DNA from: an uncultured Porphyromonadaceae bacterium | Lineage (GTDB): Bacteria > Bacteroidota > Bacteroidia > Bacteroidales > Paludibacteraceae | Length of the DNA: 37,449 nucleotides | Reading direction: 5' to 3' | Assembly (NCBI GenBank): GCA_949285425.1 | Contig: CASEAJ010000033.1 | Location: 1 to 37,449, forward strand | Part shown: piece after piece, positions 24,871-33,157 of the stretch | Layout of the letters: each line of letters opens with the position of its first letter | Numbering within the stretch: the stretch's first letter is position 1 | Notes under the pieces: generated by a model | The model's database searches: none | What the model was told of the DNA's origin: nothing | The model's input: only the letters and a program-made list of their open reading frames with translations | Program-made: the position numbers and the translations under genes

Positions 24871-24914
24871 TAAGGTACAAAAGCAGCAATGCCGGAGAGC
24901 GGCAACTCACCTTA
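24871..24914 (+). promoter_or_regulatory. Candidate ribosomal-protein leader structure before rplU
   Basis: An outer stem TAAGGT/ACCTTA (24871-24876, 24909-24914) encloses a hairpin TGCCG-GAGAG-CGGCA (24890-24904). It lies entirely in the leader of the L21-L27 operon, where autoregulatory RNA leaders are known in other phyla. Whether it binds L21 or L27 is an inference. Confidence 0.4.
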
Positions 24915-24940
24915 CCGATGTTAATTATAAATTGTTTAAA

Positions 24941-25255
24941 ATGTACGCAATTGTAGAGATTCTGGGACAGCAGTTCAAGGTAGAAGCCGGAAGAAAACTG
25001 TATGTTCACCGTATGGCCGAAGCCGACAGAGGTTCGCAGGTAGAATTTGAAAAAGTATTGTTGGTTGACAACAATGGAGAAGTGAAGGTCGGAGCACCTG
25101 TTGTAGAAGGAGCGAAGATCGTATGTGAAGTCGTTTCTCACGTAAGAAGCAAGAAAGTTCTTGTTTTCCACAAGAAACGCCGTAAAGGTTATCGTAAACT
25201 GAACGGTCACCGTCAGGATATGACAGAATTGGTAGTAAAGGAAATCGTAGCTTAA
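24941..25255 (+). CDS. rplU: 50S ribosomal protein L21
   Basis: A large-subunit protein that binds 23S rRNA. The 104-residue sequence begins [17 protein letters not shown] and contains the signature [15 protein letters not shown] near residues 82-96. I start at the ATG at 24941; a TTG three codons upstream would add residues the family lacks. rpmA follows after 20 bases, the usual L21-L27 pair. Confidence 0.97.
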   Translation: MYAIVEILGQQFKVEAGRKLYVHRMAEADRGSQVEFEKVLLVDNNGEVKVGAPVVEGAKIVCEVVSHVRSKKVLVFHKKRRKGYRKLNGHRQDMTELVVKEIVA

Positions 25256-25275
25256 CCGATAAAAATTAGAAGAAA

Positions 25276-25539
25276 ATGGCACATAAGAAAGGTGTAGGTA
25301 GTTCGAAGAACGGTCGTGAATCGGAAAGTAAACGACTTGGAGTGAAAATATATGGCGGTCAGTTCGCCAAAGCTGGAAATATTATCGTTCGCCAACGCGG
25401 TACGGTACATCATCCGGGAAGCAACATGGGTATGGGTAAAGACCACACGTTGTTTGCATTGGTTGATGGTATTGTTGAATTCAGAAAGAAAAAAGACAAT
25501 AGGTCTTACGTTTCTATTAACCCTATCGAAGCGAACTGA
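25276..25539 (+). CDS. rpmA: 50S ribosomal protein L27
   Basis: A large-subunit protein whose N-terminal tail reaches the peptidyl-transferase centre. The 87-residue sequence begins [24 protein letters not shown] and has the family core [15 protein letters not shown]. The N-terminus begins directly with AHKKG, so there is no Firmicutes-type leader needing cleavage. It is followed by a terminator. Confidence 0.97.
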   Translation: MAHKKGVGSSKNGRESESKRLGVKIYGGQFAKAGNIIVRQRGTVHHPGSNMGMGKDHTLFALVDGIVEFRKKKDNRSYVSINPIEAN

Positions 25540-25570
25540 GCCTGTTAAGGCTGCTTCGTAGCAAAATACG

Positions 25571-25616
25571 AATCTCCTGTCGTTTTACCAAGGGTAAAAT
25601 AACGGGAGATTTTTTG
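25571..25616 (+). terminator. Rho-independent terminator after rpmA
   Basis: An 18-bp imperfect stem (ATCTCC...GTTTTACC from 25572 with GGTAAAAT...GGGAGAT to 25610) runs into TTTTTT. It separates the ribosomal operon from serS. Confidence 0.88.
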
Positions 25617-25642
25617 TTTGTAACCATTAAATTTACAGCTAT

Positions 25643-26914
25643 ATGCTTACATTGAAATATATTACAGAAAATACGGAAGATGTTATCAGACGTCTTGCAA
25701 AAAAACATTTTGATGGAGCTGATATCATTGCTCAGGTCGTAGAACTGGATCAGACTCGTAAGGCTACACAACTGCAGGTTGATGCCAAGTCGGCCGAAAT
25801 GAACGTCCTTTCCAAGGAAATAGGCATGCTGTTTCAGCAAGGCAAGGCTGCAGAAGCAAATGCGGCCAAGGCGAAAACAACTGAGTTGAAAGATGAGATA
25901 AAAAACTTGAACGACCGCTTGAACGATGCGGAAAAGAAACTTCAGAGTCTGTTGGTGCTCATCCCTAATCTGCCGCATGAAAGCGTGCCCGAAGGTAAGC
26001 ATGCAGAAGACAATGTGGTGGAAAAAATGGGTGGTTGCATTCCGGAACTTCCGGCGGATGCGCTTCCTCATTGGGAACTGGCCAAGAAGTACGACCTCAT
26101 TGACTTTGAACTTGGAGTGAAGATAACGGGAGCCGGTTTCCCGGTATACAAAGGTAAAGGAGCCCGTTTGCAACGTGCATTGATCAGCTTCTTTTTGGAC
26201 AATGCGCGCGAAGCAGGTTATTTGGAAATTCAGCCGCCTTATGTGGTGAATGCCGCTTCGGGTTACGGCACCGGACAGCTTCCTGACAAGGAAGGTCAGA
26301 TGTATCATTGCAACGAAGATGATTTGTACCTTATTCCTACAGCTGAAGTTCCGGTTACCAACATTTATCGCGATGTGATTTTGAATGAAAGCGAACTGCC
26401 GGTAAAGAATACGGCATATTCGGCATGCTTCCGTCGTGAAGCAGGTTCTTACGGCAAAGATGTTCGGGGATTGAATCGTCTGCATCAGTTTGACAAAGTG
26501 GAAATCGTACGCATAGACAAGCCGGAACATTCTTATGAATCGCTGCAGGAAATGGTTGATTATGTTCAGACGTTGGTCGACAAGCTGGAGTTGCCGTGGC
26601 GTATCTTGCGTTTGTGTGGAGGTGACATGAGTTTTACATCGGCTTTGACGTTCGATTTTGAAGTGTTCTCGGCCGCCCAGAAACGTTGGTTGGAAGTGAG
26701 CTCCGTGTCAAACTTCGAATCTTATCAGGCAAACCGTTTGAAATGTCGTTATAGAAGTGCCGACAAGAAGATACAGTTGTGTCATACGTTGAACGGTAGT
26801 GCCTTGGCTTTGCCGCGTATCGTGGCTGCCTTGCTTGAAAACAATCAGACTCCGGAAGGCATACGCATTCCTAAAGCATTGGTTCCTTACACCGGATTTG
26901 ATATCATAGACTGA
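25643..26914 (+). CDS. serS: Seryl-tRNA synthetase
   Basis: Charges tRNA-Ser (and tRNA-Sec where present) with serine. The 423-residue class II enzyme has the N-terminal antiparallel coiled-coil arm (about residues 30-110) that contacts the long variable arm. Motif 2 is seen in ACFRREAGSYGKDVRGLNRLHQF, the serine and ATP site in GDMSFTSALTFDFEVFSAAQKRWLEVSSVSNFESYQANR, and motif 3 in LCHTLNGSALALPRIVAALLEN. The length is standard. An inverted repeat with a T-tract follows. Confidence 0.97.
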   Translation: MLTLKYITENTEDVIRRLAKKHFDGADIIAQVVELDQTRKATQLQVDAKSAEMNVLSKEIGMLFQQGKAAEANAAKAKTTELKDEIKNLNDRLNDAEKKLQSLLVLIPNLPHESVPEGKHAEDNVVEKMGGCIPELPADALPHWELAKKYDLIDFELGVKITGAGFPVYKGKGARLQRALISFFLDNAREAGYLEIQPPYVVNAASGYGTGQLPDKEGQMYHCNEDDLYLIPTAEVPVTNIYRDVILNESELPVKNTAYSACFRREAGSYGKDVRGLNRLHQFDKVEIVRIDKPEHSYESLQEMVDYVQTLVDKLELPWRILRLCGGDMSFTSALTFDFEVFSAAQKRWLEVSSVSNFESYQANRLKCRYRSADKKIQLCHTLNGSALALPRIVAALLENNQTPEGIRIPKALVPYTGFDIID

Positions 26915-26927
26915 AAAGATTAAAGCT

Positions 26928-27020
26928 GACGCGAATTGTACAGAAACGGCGGAGGATGTGAGCGGGAAACATTTCAGTTCCATCATTTCGCATGCTTTGT
27001 ACAATTTGCGTCTTTTTTTT
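26928..27020 (+). terminator. Terminator-like inverted repeat after serS, long loop
   Basis: GACGCGAATTGTACA (26928-26942) and TGTACAATTTGCGTC (26998-27012) pair at 14 of 15 positions, and eight Ts follow (27013-27020). The 55-base loop is unusually long for an intrinsic terminator. Confidence 0.6.
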
Positions 27021-27027
27021 ATTTGTA

Positions 27028-27948
27028 ATGGAGCGGTATAGAAATTACAATGTGGTTCTGAAGGAAGAGTTTTCCGAAAGGATTCAGAAAATCTCAATCA
27101 ATGCTGGCTTTACTTGTCCCAATCGGGATGGAAGTAAGGGGGTGGGAGGCTGTACGTATTGCAACAACCGTACCTTTAGTCCGGATTATTGTCAGCCGCT
27201 CAAAAGTGTTCTGCAGCAAGTGGAAGAGGGGATTGATTTTTTTCGCTATAAGTATCAGAACCAGCACTATCTGGCCTATTTCCAATCCTATACAAATACT
27301 TATGCGGATATAGACACGTTGAAGCGGCGGTATGAAGAGGCATTGTCCCACCCGTTGATTGTGGGGCTTGTAGTCGGAACCCGTCCGGATTGTGTGAGTG
27401 ATGAATTGTTGGATTATTTCGCATGCTTGTCTCAGAAGTATTATGTCATGATAGAGTATGGGGTGGAGTCGACCTGCGATTCCACGTTGCGTTTTATCAA
27501 TCGTGGACATGACTATGCCTGCAGTGTAAATGCGATACGTGAAACTGCAGCACGAGGTATTCGGGTCGGGGCTCATTTGATATTGGGCTTGCCTCATGAA
27601 AGCCGTGAACTGATTTTGTCGCATGCCGATGCACTTTCCCGACTGCCTTTGACGGCCTTGAAACTGCATCAGCTTCAACTGATAAGGGGTACGGCAATGG
27701 CCCGGCAGTATGAACAGCATCCCGAATGGTTTCATTTGTATCGGGTCGATGAATATATTGATTTGGCAATTGATTTTTTGGAACGTCTCCATCCTGACAT
27801 TGCGGTTGAACGGTTCCTCTCCCAATCGCCTGCCGAGTTGCTGATTGCTCCTGACTGGAAACTGAAAAACTATGAGTTTTTGGAAAAATTGAAGAAAAGA
27901 CTTTCTGAAAGGGATACCTGGCAGGGAAGATTTTGTTTGCAGAAATAA
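27028..27948 (+). CDS. Radical SAM protein, TIGR01212 (YhcC) family
   Basis: A 306-residue radical SAM enzyme of unknown reaction. Cluster cysteines are C30, C42 and C45 in FTCPNRDGSKGVGGCTYCN, the C-x11-C-x2-C spacing of the TIGR01212 family rather than the common C-x3-C-x2-C. GVESTCDSTLRFINRGHDY, VGAHLILGLPHE and LTALKLHQLQLIRGTAMA are family blocks. I start at the ATG at 27028 because MERYRNYN-x-x-LKEEF is the typical N-terminus. It is close behind the serS inverted repeat. Confidence 0.9.
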   Translation: MERYRNYNVVLKEEFSERIQKISINAGFTCPNRDGSKGVGGCTYCNNRTFSPDYCQPLKSVLQQVEEGIDFFRYKYQNQHYLAYFQSYTNTYADIDTLKRRYEEALSHPLIVGLVVGTRPDCVSDELLDYFACLSQKYYVMIEYGVESTCDSTLRFINRGHDYACSVNAIRETAARGIRVGAHLILGLPHESRELILSHADALSRLPLTALKLHQLQLIRGTAMARQYEQHPEWFHLYRVDEYIDLAIDFLERLHPDIAVERFLSQSPAELLIAPDWKLKNYEFLEKLKKRLSERDTWQGRFCLQK

Positions 27949-28031
27949 TATTCGGGGATTATTTGGTCTGTGTTTTGAACTTTTTTTTGTGATGATTTGT
28001 TTATATGGTGTATCAATTAAACGGAATTTTC

Positions 28032-28039
28032 TATATTTG
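28032..28039 (+). promoter_or_regulatory. -7 box before rubrerythrin
   Basis: TATATTTG fits TAnnTTTG, 65 bases before the ATG. No good -33 TTTG is at the expected distance (GGTG is). Confidence 0.5.
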
Positions 28040-28104
28040 CACAAGAATTGTAATGATTACAAGATTAGATACGATTAAATAAACAAACCAACCAATTTTA
28101 CAAA

Positions 28105-28680
28105 ATGAAAAGTTTAAAGGGAACACAAACAGAAAAGAACCTCATGCAGTCTTTTGCAGGGGAGAGTCAGGCTCGTATGCGTTACACTTATTTTTCGAGT
28201 GTGGCCAAGAAAGAAGGGTATGAACAAATTGCAGCCATTTTTATGGAAACGGCTGAACAGGAAAAAGAACACGCAAAGAAGTTCTTCAAATACCTGGAAG
28301 GCGGTAAGGTGGAGATTACGGCATCATTCCCGGCCGGGGTTATCGGAACGACAGCTGAAAACCTTTTGGCGGCAGCTATGGGTGAACATGAAGAATGGTC
28401 TTTGGATTATCCTCATTTTGCCGATGTGGCAGAAGCCGAAGGCTTTGAAGCTGTAGCCATTACATTCCGCAAGATAGCAACGGTGGAAGAGGAACATGAA
28501 AAACGTTATCGCCGTTTGCTGGAACGTCTGGAAAACGGAACTACTTTCAAACGCGATGAGGAAATCCGTTGGCAGTGCCGCAACTGCGGTTATGTTCATG
28601 TAGGCAAGGAAGCTCCGAAAGCTTGTCCTGCATGTGCTCATCCACAAGCATATTTTGAAGAACAGAAGCAGAATTATTAA
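28105..28680 (+). CDS. rbr: Rubrerythrin
   Basis: A non-haem iron peroxidase that reduces hydrogen peroxide in anaerobes. The 191-residue protein has an N-terminal ferritin-like four-helix domain with carboxylate ligands in GESQAR (Glu20), EQEKEH (Glu53, His56), GEHEE (Glu94, Glu97) and VEEEHEKR. A C-terminal rubredoxin domain has Cys158-x2-Cys161 and Cys174-x2-Cys177 (CRNCG, CPACA). The protein is complete. It stands alone with its own promoter and terminator, which fits a stress-controlled gene; no operator is visible. Confidence 0.96.
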   Translation: MKSLKGTQTEKNLMQSFAGESQARMRYTYFSSVAKKEGYEQIAAIFMETAEQEKEHAKKFFKYLEGGKVEITASFPAGVIGTTAENLLAAAMGEHEEWSLDYPHFADVAEAEGFEAVAITFRKIATVEEEHEKRYRRLLERLENGTTFKRDEEIRWQCRNCGYVHVGKEAPKACPACAHPQAYFEEQKQNY

Positions 28681-28717
28681 AAAACAACATGGTATGTAGC
28701 CGTTTGGCTATGTCCGG

Positions 28718-28753
28718 GCGACCATCATCGCATGATTGATGGTCGCTTTTTTT
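28718..28753 (+). terminator. Rho-independent terminator after rubrerythrin
   Basis: GCGACCATCA (28718-28727) and TGATGGTCGC (28737-28746) form a perfect ten-base stem followed by seven Ts. Confidence 0.92.
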
Positions 28754-28797
28754 GTCTCTTTGCCAGTGAGGAGAAGTGTTGTTGCTTTCAAAAGTAT

Positions 28798-28805
28798 TAT
28801 CTTTG
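28798..28805 (+). promoter_or_regulatory. -7 box before mnmD
   Basis: TATCTTTG fits TAnnTTTG, with TTG at 28779-28781 upstream at a short spacing. It ends two bases before an in-frame ATG at 28807, so transcription should start inside that reading frame. Confidence 0.5.
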
Positions 28806-28818
28806 CATGAAGGAAAAA

Positions 28819-29487
28819 ATGGATATGAATGACGTTCAGCTAAAAATGACGGAAGATGGTTCGCATACCTTGTTTTCTGTCCGTGTCGGAGAGTGTTACC
28901 ATTCGGAGCATGGTGCCATACAGGAGTCTGAGCATATTTTCATAGACTCCGGCTGGAAACATTGTCACAAGTCAGGGCCTCATGTGCTGGAAATTGGTTT
29001 TGGAACCGGTTTGAATGCCTTTCTCACCTTGCTGCAGGCGGAGAAAGATCAAAAGAAAACCGTTTATACCGCATTGGAACTTTACCCGCTTGAGAAGGAC
29101 CGGATTGAAAATTTGAATTATTCCCGGTTGTTGGACCTGTCAAAAAAAGAACTTTTCGATCAATTGCACTCGGTGGACTGGAATTGTAGAGTGCCCGTTA
29201 CATCTTGGTTTGAATTGGAAAAGTTGCAGGCAGACTTCACGAAAGTGGAACTTTCAGGAGTGTATGATTTGATCTACTTTGATGCCTTTTCTCCCGACAA
29301 ACAGCCGGAAATGTGGACACCGGAACGTTTTGAATATATTTTCCAGCATGCGGCTCAAGGTGCTGTACTTACAACTTACTGTGCAAAAGGAGTTGTGCGC
29401 CGTGCTTTGCAGGCAGCTGGTTTCCAGGTCGAACGTTTGCCGGGACCTCCGGGAAAAAGAGAAATATTGCGGGCAACAAAAGTGTGA
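28819..29487 (+). CDS. mnmD: tRNA (5-methylaminomethyl-2-thiouridine34)-methyltransferase MnmD
   Basis: Performs the last methylation of the wobble uridine mnm5s2U34. It corresponds to the N-terminal domain of E. coli MnmC, here without the FAD oxidase half. The 222-residue product has the SAM-binding motif EIGFGTGLN (58-66) and the family block YDLIYFDAFSPDKQPEMW. The start is a judgement: ATGs exist at 28807, 28819 and 28825. A promoter box ends at 28805, so a transcript starting near 28812 excludes the first, and AGGA sits five bases before 28819. Confidence 0.9.
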   Translation: MDMNDVQLKMTEDGSHTLFSVRVGECYHSEHGAIQESEHIFIDSGWKHCHKSGPHVLEIGFGTGLNAFLTLLQAEKDQKKTVYTALELYPLEKDRIENLNYSRLLDLSKKELFDQLHSVDWNCRVPVTSWFELEKLQADFTKVELSGVYDLIYFDAFSPDKQPEMWTPERFEYIFQHAAQGAVLTTYCAKGVVRRALQAAGFQVERLPGPPGKREILRATKV

Positions 29488-29548
29488 TGCCGTAGGTTGG
29501 GAGTGTGCAGTTGGGCGGTTTGCCGGATGTAGAAGTAATAAGTAAATA

Positions 29549-30196
29549 ATGAATAGAATGAAAGAGTTAAAAAAATTCTGGGCCTTTTGGGTGCCTTATG
29601 TTGTTTTTCTGCTTGTGTTTGGAGGAATGATTGTATGCAATGAAAAAGCCGAGTTGCATTTGTGGCTCAATTCGTTGCATACGGATTGGGCAGATGTGTT
29701 TTTCAAATACTATACTTTGGTAGGAGAGTGGGTGCCCTTTGTGGTTGTGGCCGGATTACTGTTTTACCGTTATCGGGCAGCTTTGTTGGTGCTTTCGGCC
29801 CAAGTTGTGGCCGGGCTCACGTCACAGGTATTCAAACGCATTTTTGACATGCCGCGTCCCAAGCGTTTTTTTGCGGAATGTTGTCCGGATGTGCAGTTGC
29901 AGGTGGTGGAGGGAGTACGGCTTCATTCTTCCCACAGTTTCCCTTCGGGTCATACGACTTCAGCGTTTGCCTTGTTTCTGGCTTTGGCTTTCCTGACCCG
30001 GCGGAAGGAGTTGCATTTTCTTTATTTGCTTTTGGCCGTCCTGGTAGGCTATTCGCGCATTTATCTGTCCCAACACTTTGCATCCGATGTGTGGGCCGGT
30101 TCTTTGATAGGTGTGTCGATGACTACCCTTGTTTATTGCTTTCTTCAAAAACAGCAAGCTCCTTGGTTGGATAAGTCGTTGCTGAACAGGAAGTAA
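29549..30196 (+). CDS. PAP2-family membrane phosphatase
   Basis: A 215-residue membrane protein with about five hydrophobic helices and the complete three-part PAP2 active site: Lys96-x6-Arg103-Pro (KRIFDMPRP), PSGH (132-135) and Ser169-Arg170-x5-His176-x3-Asp180 (SRIYLSQHFASD). Such enzymes remove phosphate from undecaprenyl pyrophosphate, phosphatidate or lipid A. The substrate cannot be told here; lipid A 1- or 4'-phosphatases of Bacteroidetes belong to this family. It starts 61 bases after mnmD. Confidence 0.9.
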   Translation: MNRMKELKKFWAFWVPYVVFLLVFGGMIVCNEKAELHLWLNSLHTDWADVFFKYYTLVGEWVPFVVVAGLLFYRYRAALLVLSAQVVAGLTSQVFKRIFDMPRPKRFFAECCPDVQLQVVEGVRLHSSHSFPSGHTTSAFALFLALAFLTRRKELHFLYLLLAVLVGYSRIYLSQHFASDVWAGSLIGVSMTTLVYCFLQKQQAPWLDKSLLNRK

Positions 30197-30417
30197 TCGC
30201 TGTATGGACAAGCGGCCGGGAATGACGGAAAGGTGAAATATCGTTTAAACGTGTTATTGCTAAGTACAGATTGCATATTTTTTTGTAATTTTACCGAGTA
30301 CGTAAAAGACCGATGCGAATAAAATTTGGAGTAGGGTAAAGAGTTGTGTGACAAAAGAGTGTGTGGTGAGCGGAGGGGAGCGTCGGTTGTGTATTGCATG
30401 GAAAAAAGTTTTCAATA

Positions 30418-32142
30418 ATGATAAATAGATGGGTATATCAACAATTAAATGAAGAACAGAAAAAGATACAGCAGCAATTAGCAGAAGATTTGAGTATAAG
30501 TCCCATATTGGCCAAGCTATTGGTAGAGCGGAACATTTTGACCTATGATGATGCCCGGCGCTTTTTTCGCCCGGATTTGTCAGATTTGCATGACCCGTTT
30601 TTGATGGCTGATATGGATAAGGCGGTCAACCGACTGACTGTTGCCATGCGGCGCAATGAGAAGATATTGGTTTATGGTGACTACGATGTGGATGGCACCA
30701 CTTCTGTCTCGCTGGTTTATAAGTTCTTGAAACAGTTTGTAAGTAATGTGGAGTTTTATATTCCCGACCGTTATACGGAGGGTTATGGCATATCCATTCG
30801 GGGTATAAACTACGCAGCAGAAAATCACTTCACCTTGGTCGTGGCTTTGGATTGTGGCATTAAGGCAGTCGAAAAGGTGAAGTATGCCAACAGCCTTGGG
30901 GTTGATTTCATTATCTGCGACCATCACACGCCCGATGTTGTACTTCCTCCGGCCGTGGCAGTGCTTGACCCGAAGCGGGAAGATTGCCGTTATCCGTACA
31001 AGCACTTGTCGGGTTGTGGAGTCGGTTTCAAATTACTGCAGGCCCTTTCCTTGGTTAACAATGTCGATTTTTCGGAACTGATTCCATTGCTTGATCTGGT
31101 TGCATTGAGCATAGCTTCTGACATCGTACCGATAACCGGTGAGAACCGGGTGCTTGCTTATTATGGTCTGAAGCAGTTGAACTCAGCACCAAGTGTGGGC
31201 ATAAAGGGCATTATCGATGTGTGTGGTTTAAGTGACAAGGAGATTACGATAAGTGATATTGTCTTTAAAATAGGTCCCCGCATTAATGCATCGGGTAGAA
31301 TGAAGCTGGCTTCGGAAGCAGTTCAGTTGCTGGTTTCGCGGGACAATCGGTTTGCCAAAAAGAAAAGCGAGACGATAAACGAATATAACAATCATCGGAA
31401 AGGTCTGGACAAGAACATAACAGATGAGGCGATTGCTCAGATAACGGCCGATGGCTCTTTGAACCGTAAAAAGTCGATTGTGGTCTATAATCCCGGTTGG
31501 CACAAGGGGGTGATTGGAATTGTGGCCTCCCGGTTGTCGGAAGAATTTTATCGTCCTTCTATTGTTTTGACCAAATCCAACGGCATCGTGTCGGGCTCGG
31601 CCCGTTCGGTACAGGGCTTTGACTTGTACAAGGCGATAGATTCGTGTCGTGATTTGTTGGAAAATTTTGGAGGTCACCGCTATGCTGCGGGACTGTCCAT
31701 ACGTGAAGAAAATATTCCCGAATTTACAGAACGCTTTGAAAAGTATGTAATGGAGAATATTCTGGAAGAACAGACCTCTCCGCAAATAGATATTGATGCC
31801 GTTTTGCAATTCAAGGACATTACACCAAAGTTTTTCCGTGTACTGAAGCAGTTCGGACCGTTTGGGCCGGGAAACATGAAGCCTTTGTTTGTGTCGAAGA
31901 AGGTGTTTGACTATGGCACGAGCCGCCTGGTAGGGAAGGAACAGGAGCATTTGAAGATGGAACTGATTGATTCCAGTTCGGAGAATGTGATGAACGGCAT
32001 TGCTTTTGGTATGCACGAATATAATGAACATCTGAAGTCTTTGACGCCTTTGGATATCTGCTATACGCTGGAAGAAAATACTTTTGCCGGAAGTACGAGT
32101 ATTCAGTTGATGGTGCGTGATATAAAGGTTGTGGAAAATTGA
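30418..32142 (+). CDS. recJ: Single-stranded-DNA-specific exonuclease RecJ
   Basis: A 5'-3' exonuclease on single-stranded DNA, used in recombination and mismatch or base-excision repair. The 574-residue protein has the DHH-family motifs DYDVDGTTS (88-96), DCGI (145-148) and CDHHTP (167-172), then the DHHA1 region (GIVSGSARS, ENFGGHRYAAGLS) and the C-terminal OB-fold (GPFGPGNMKPLF). I start at the ATG at 30418; the displayed upstream TTG start at 30394 would add eight residues. It is convergent with the downstream yitT gene. Confidence 0.96.
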   Translation: MINRWVYQQLNEEQKKIQQQLAEDLSISPILAKLLVERNILTYDDARRFFRPDLSDLHDPFLMADMDKAVNRLTVAMRRNEKILVYGDYDVDGTTSVSLVYKFLKQFVSNVEFYIPDRYTEGYGISIRGINYAAENHFTLVVALDCGIKAVEKVKYANSLGVDFIICDHHTPDVVLPPAVAVLDPKREDCRYPYKHLSGCGVGFKLLQALSLVNNVDFSELIPLLDLVALSIASDIVPITGENRVLAYYGLKQLNSAPSVGIKGIIDVCGLSDKEITISDIVFKIGPRINASGRMKLASEAVQLLVSRDNRFAKKKSETINEYNNHRKGLDKNITDEAIAQITADGSLNRKKSIVVYNPGWHKGVIGIVASRLSEEFYRPSIVLTKSNGIVSGSARSVQGFDLYKAIDSCRDLLENFGGHRYAAGLSIREENIPEFTERFEKYVMENILEEQTSPQIDIDAVLQFKDITPKFFRVLKQFGPFGPGNMKPLFVSKKVFDYGTSRLVGKEQEHLKMELIDSSSENVMNGIAFGMHEYNEHLKSLTPLDICYTLEENTFAGSTSIQLMVRDIKVVEN

Positions 32143-32183
32143 ACTCATGAATGCCGGCTGATTCAGGCATTGCATGAGTTTTC
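32142..32183 (+). terminator. Hairpin after recJ
   Basis: AACTCATG (32142-32149) and CATGAGTT (32173-32180) together with ATGCC/GGCAT form an interrupted stem followed by TTTTC. The short T-tract makes it a weak intrinsic terminator on its own. Confidence 0.55.
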
Positions 32184-32189
32184 GGGTAA

Positions 32190-32235
32190 AAATCAAACCG
32201 GGCAAACCTGCATGCAGGTTTGCCCGGTTTGATTT
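32190..32235. terminator. 46-bp perfect palindrome between convergent genes
   Basis: Positions 32190-32235 read the same on both strands without any mismatch, centred between 32212 and 32213. It starts with AAATC and ends with GATTT, so a short A/T flank exists in each direction. Placed between convergent recJ and yitT, it is most simply a bidirectional terminator. Confidence 0.75.
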
Positions 32236-32262
32236 AGAACTATGTCGCTGTGTCTCCAAGCA

Positions 32263-33144
32263 TCATTTCCCGTTCTTTATCGGGTCGAATCCTTGTCCCC
32301 AAACACCTCTGACTACGCTTTGTGAGATAAACGCATTTTCATCAATGGACTTTATCATGCGGAAAATACCGGCCGCTTCTGCACGCCGTGCCAGCAGGAC
32401 GATGACTTTGACCGGTTCTTTCGAATACCAGCCTGTGCCATCGAGCACGGTGCAGCCCCTTTTCAGTTCGTGGTTTATCGCATCGGCAATAACCTCATAT
32501 TTTTTAGAAAAGATGAGAAACTGCACTGATTGACGGAACCCGTTTATCACCAGGTCAATGGTGTAGGTCATCACTCCCATTACGATAAGACCGTGCACGA
32601 TTTTGATGAAGTCTTGAAAAACAATGTATGAACAGCATATGATGGTAAAGTCGCAAAGCATCATTCCCCGTCCGAATGCAATGTTCTTGTATTTGTTGAT
32701 AATGGCGACAATGATGTCGGTACCTCCCGTACTTCCGTTGGCGTTGAACACAAAACCTATGCCTGCACCGCACATCATTCCTCCGATAATGGCCGACATG
32801 AGAGGCTCGTTGGCAACAATCGGCTGGGTGATGATTTTGGGCATGACAGACAAAAGCAATGTCAGCATAACAACTCCGTATATCGTCTTGGCCAGAAACT
32901 TATAGCCCAACACCTTCAGGGCGACCCCCAACAGTGCGACGTTGATGAAAAAATAGGGATATTGCAGGGGAATGGTCCCGTGGCTTCCATATTCAATCAA
33001 CAAACTGATACCGGCAAGTCCTCCGGTTACAACTTCCACCGGCTTGATAAATCCGATCAGCCCAATGGAGTAGATAATCAGTCCGAGGGTGATGTTCAGA
33101 TAATCTTTCCAGTAGAAGTTTTGCAAATAATGTGTTGGTTTCAT
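32263..33144 (-). CDS. YitT family membrane protein (second copy)
   Basis: A 293-residue paralogue of the product of 7265-8233. It has the same plan: membrane helices through about residue 200 (IKPVEVVTGGLAGISLLIEY is the first landmark, NGSTGGTDIIVAIINKY the second), then a soluble DUF2179 domain (GCTVLDGTGWYSKEPVKVIVLLARR). The function is unknown. It follows leuS after only 13 bases and is probably co-transcribed with it. Confidence 0.9.
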   Translation of the reverse strand: MKPTHYLQNFYWKDYLNITLGLIIYSIGLIGFIKPVEVVTGGLAGISLLIEYGSHGTIPLQYPYFFINVALLGVALKVLGYKFLAKTIYGVVMLTLLLSVMPKIITQPIVANEPLMSAIIGGMMCGAGIGFVFNANGSTGGTDIIVAIINKYKNIAFGRGMMLCDFTIICCSYIVFQDFIKIVHGLIVMGVMTYTIDLVINGFRQSVQFLIFSKKYEVIADAINHELKRGCTVLDGTGWYSKEPVKVIVLLARRAEAAGIFRMIKSIDENAFISQSVVRGVWGQGFDPIKNGK

Positions 33145-33157
33145 GACTCCGTTATGT

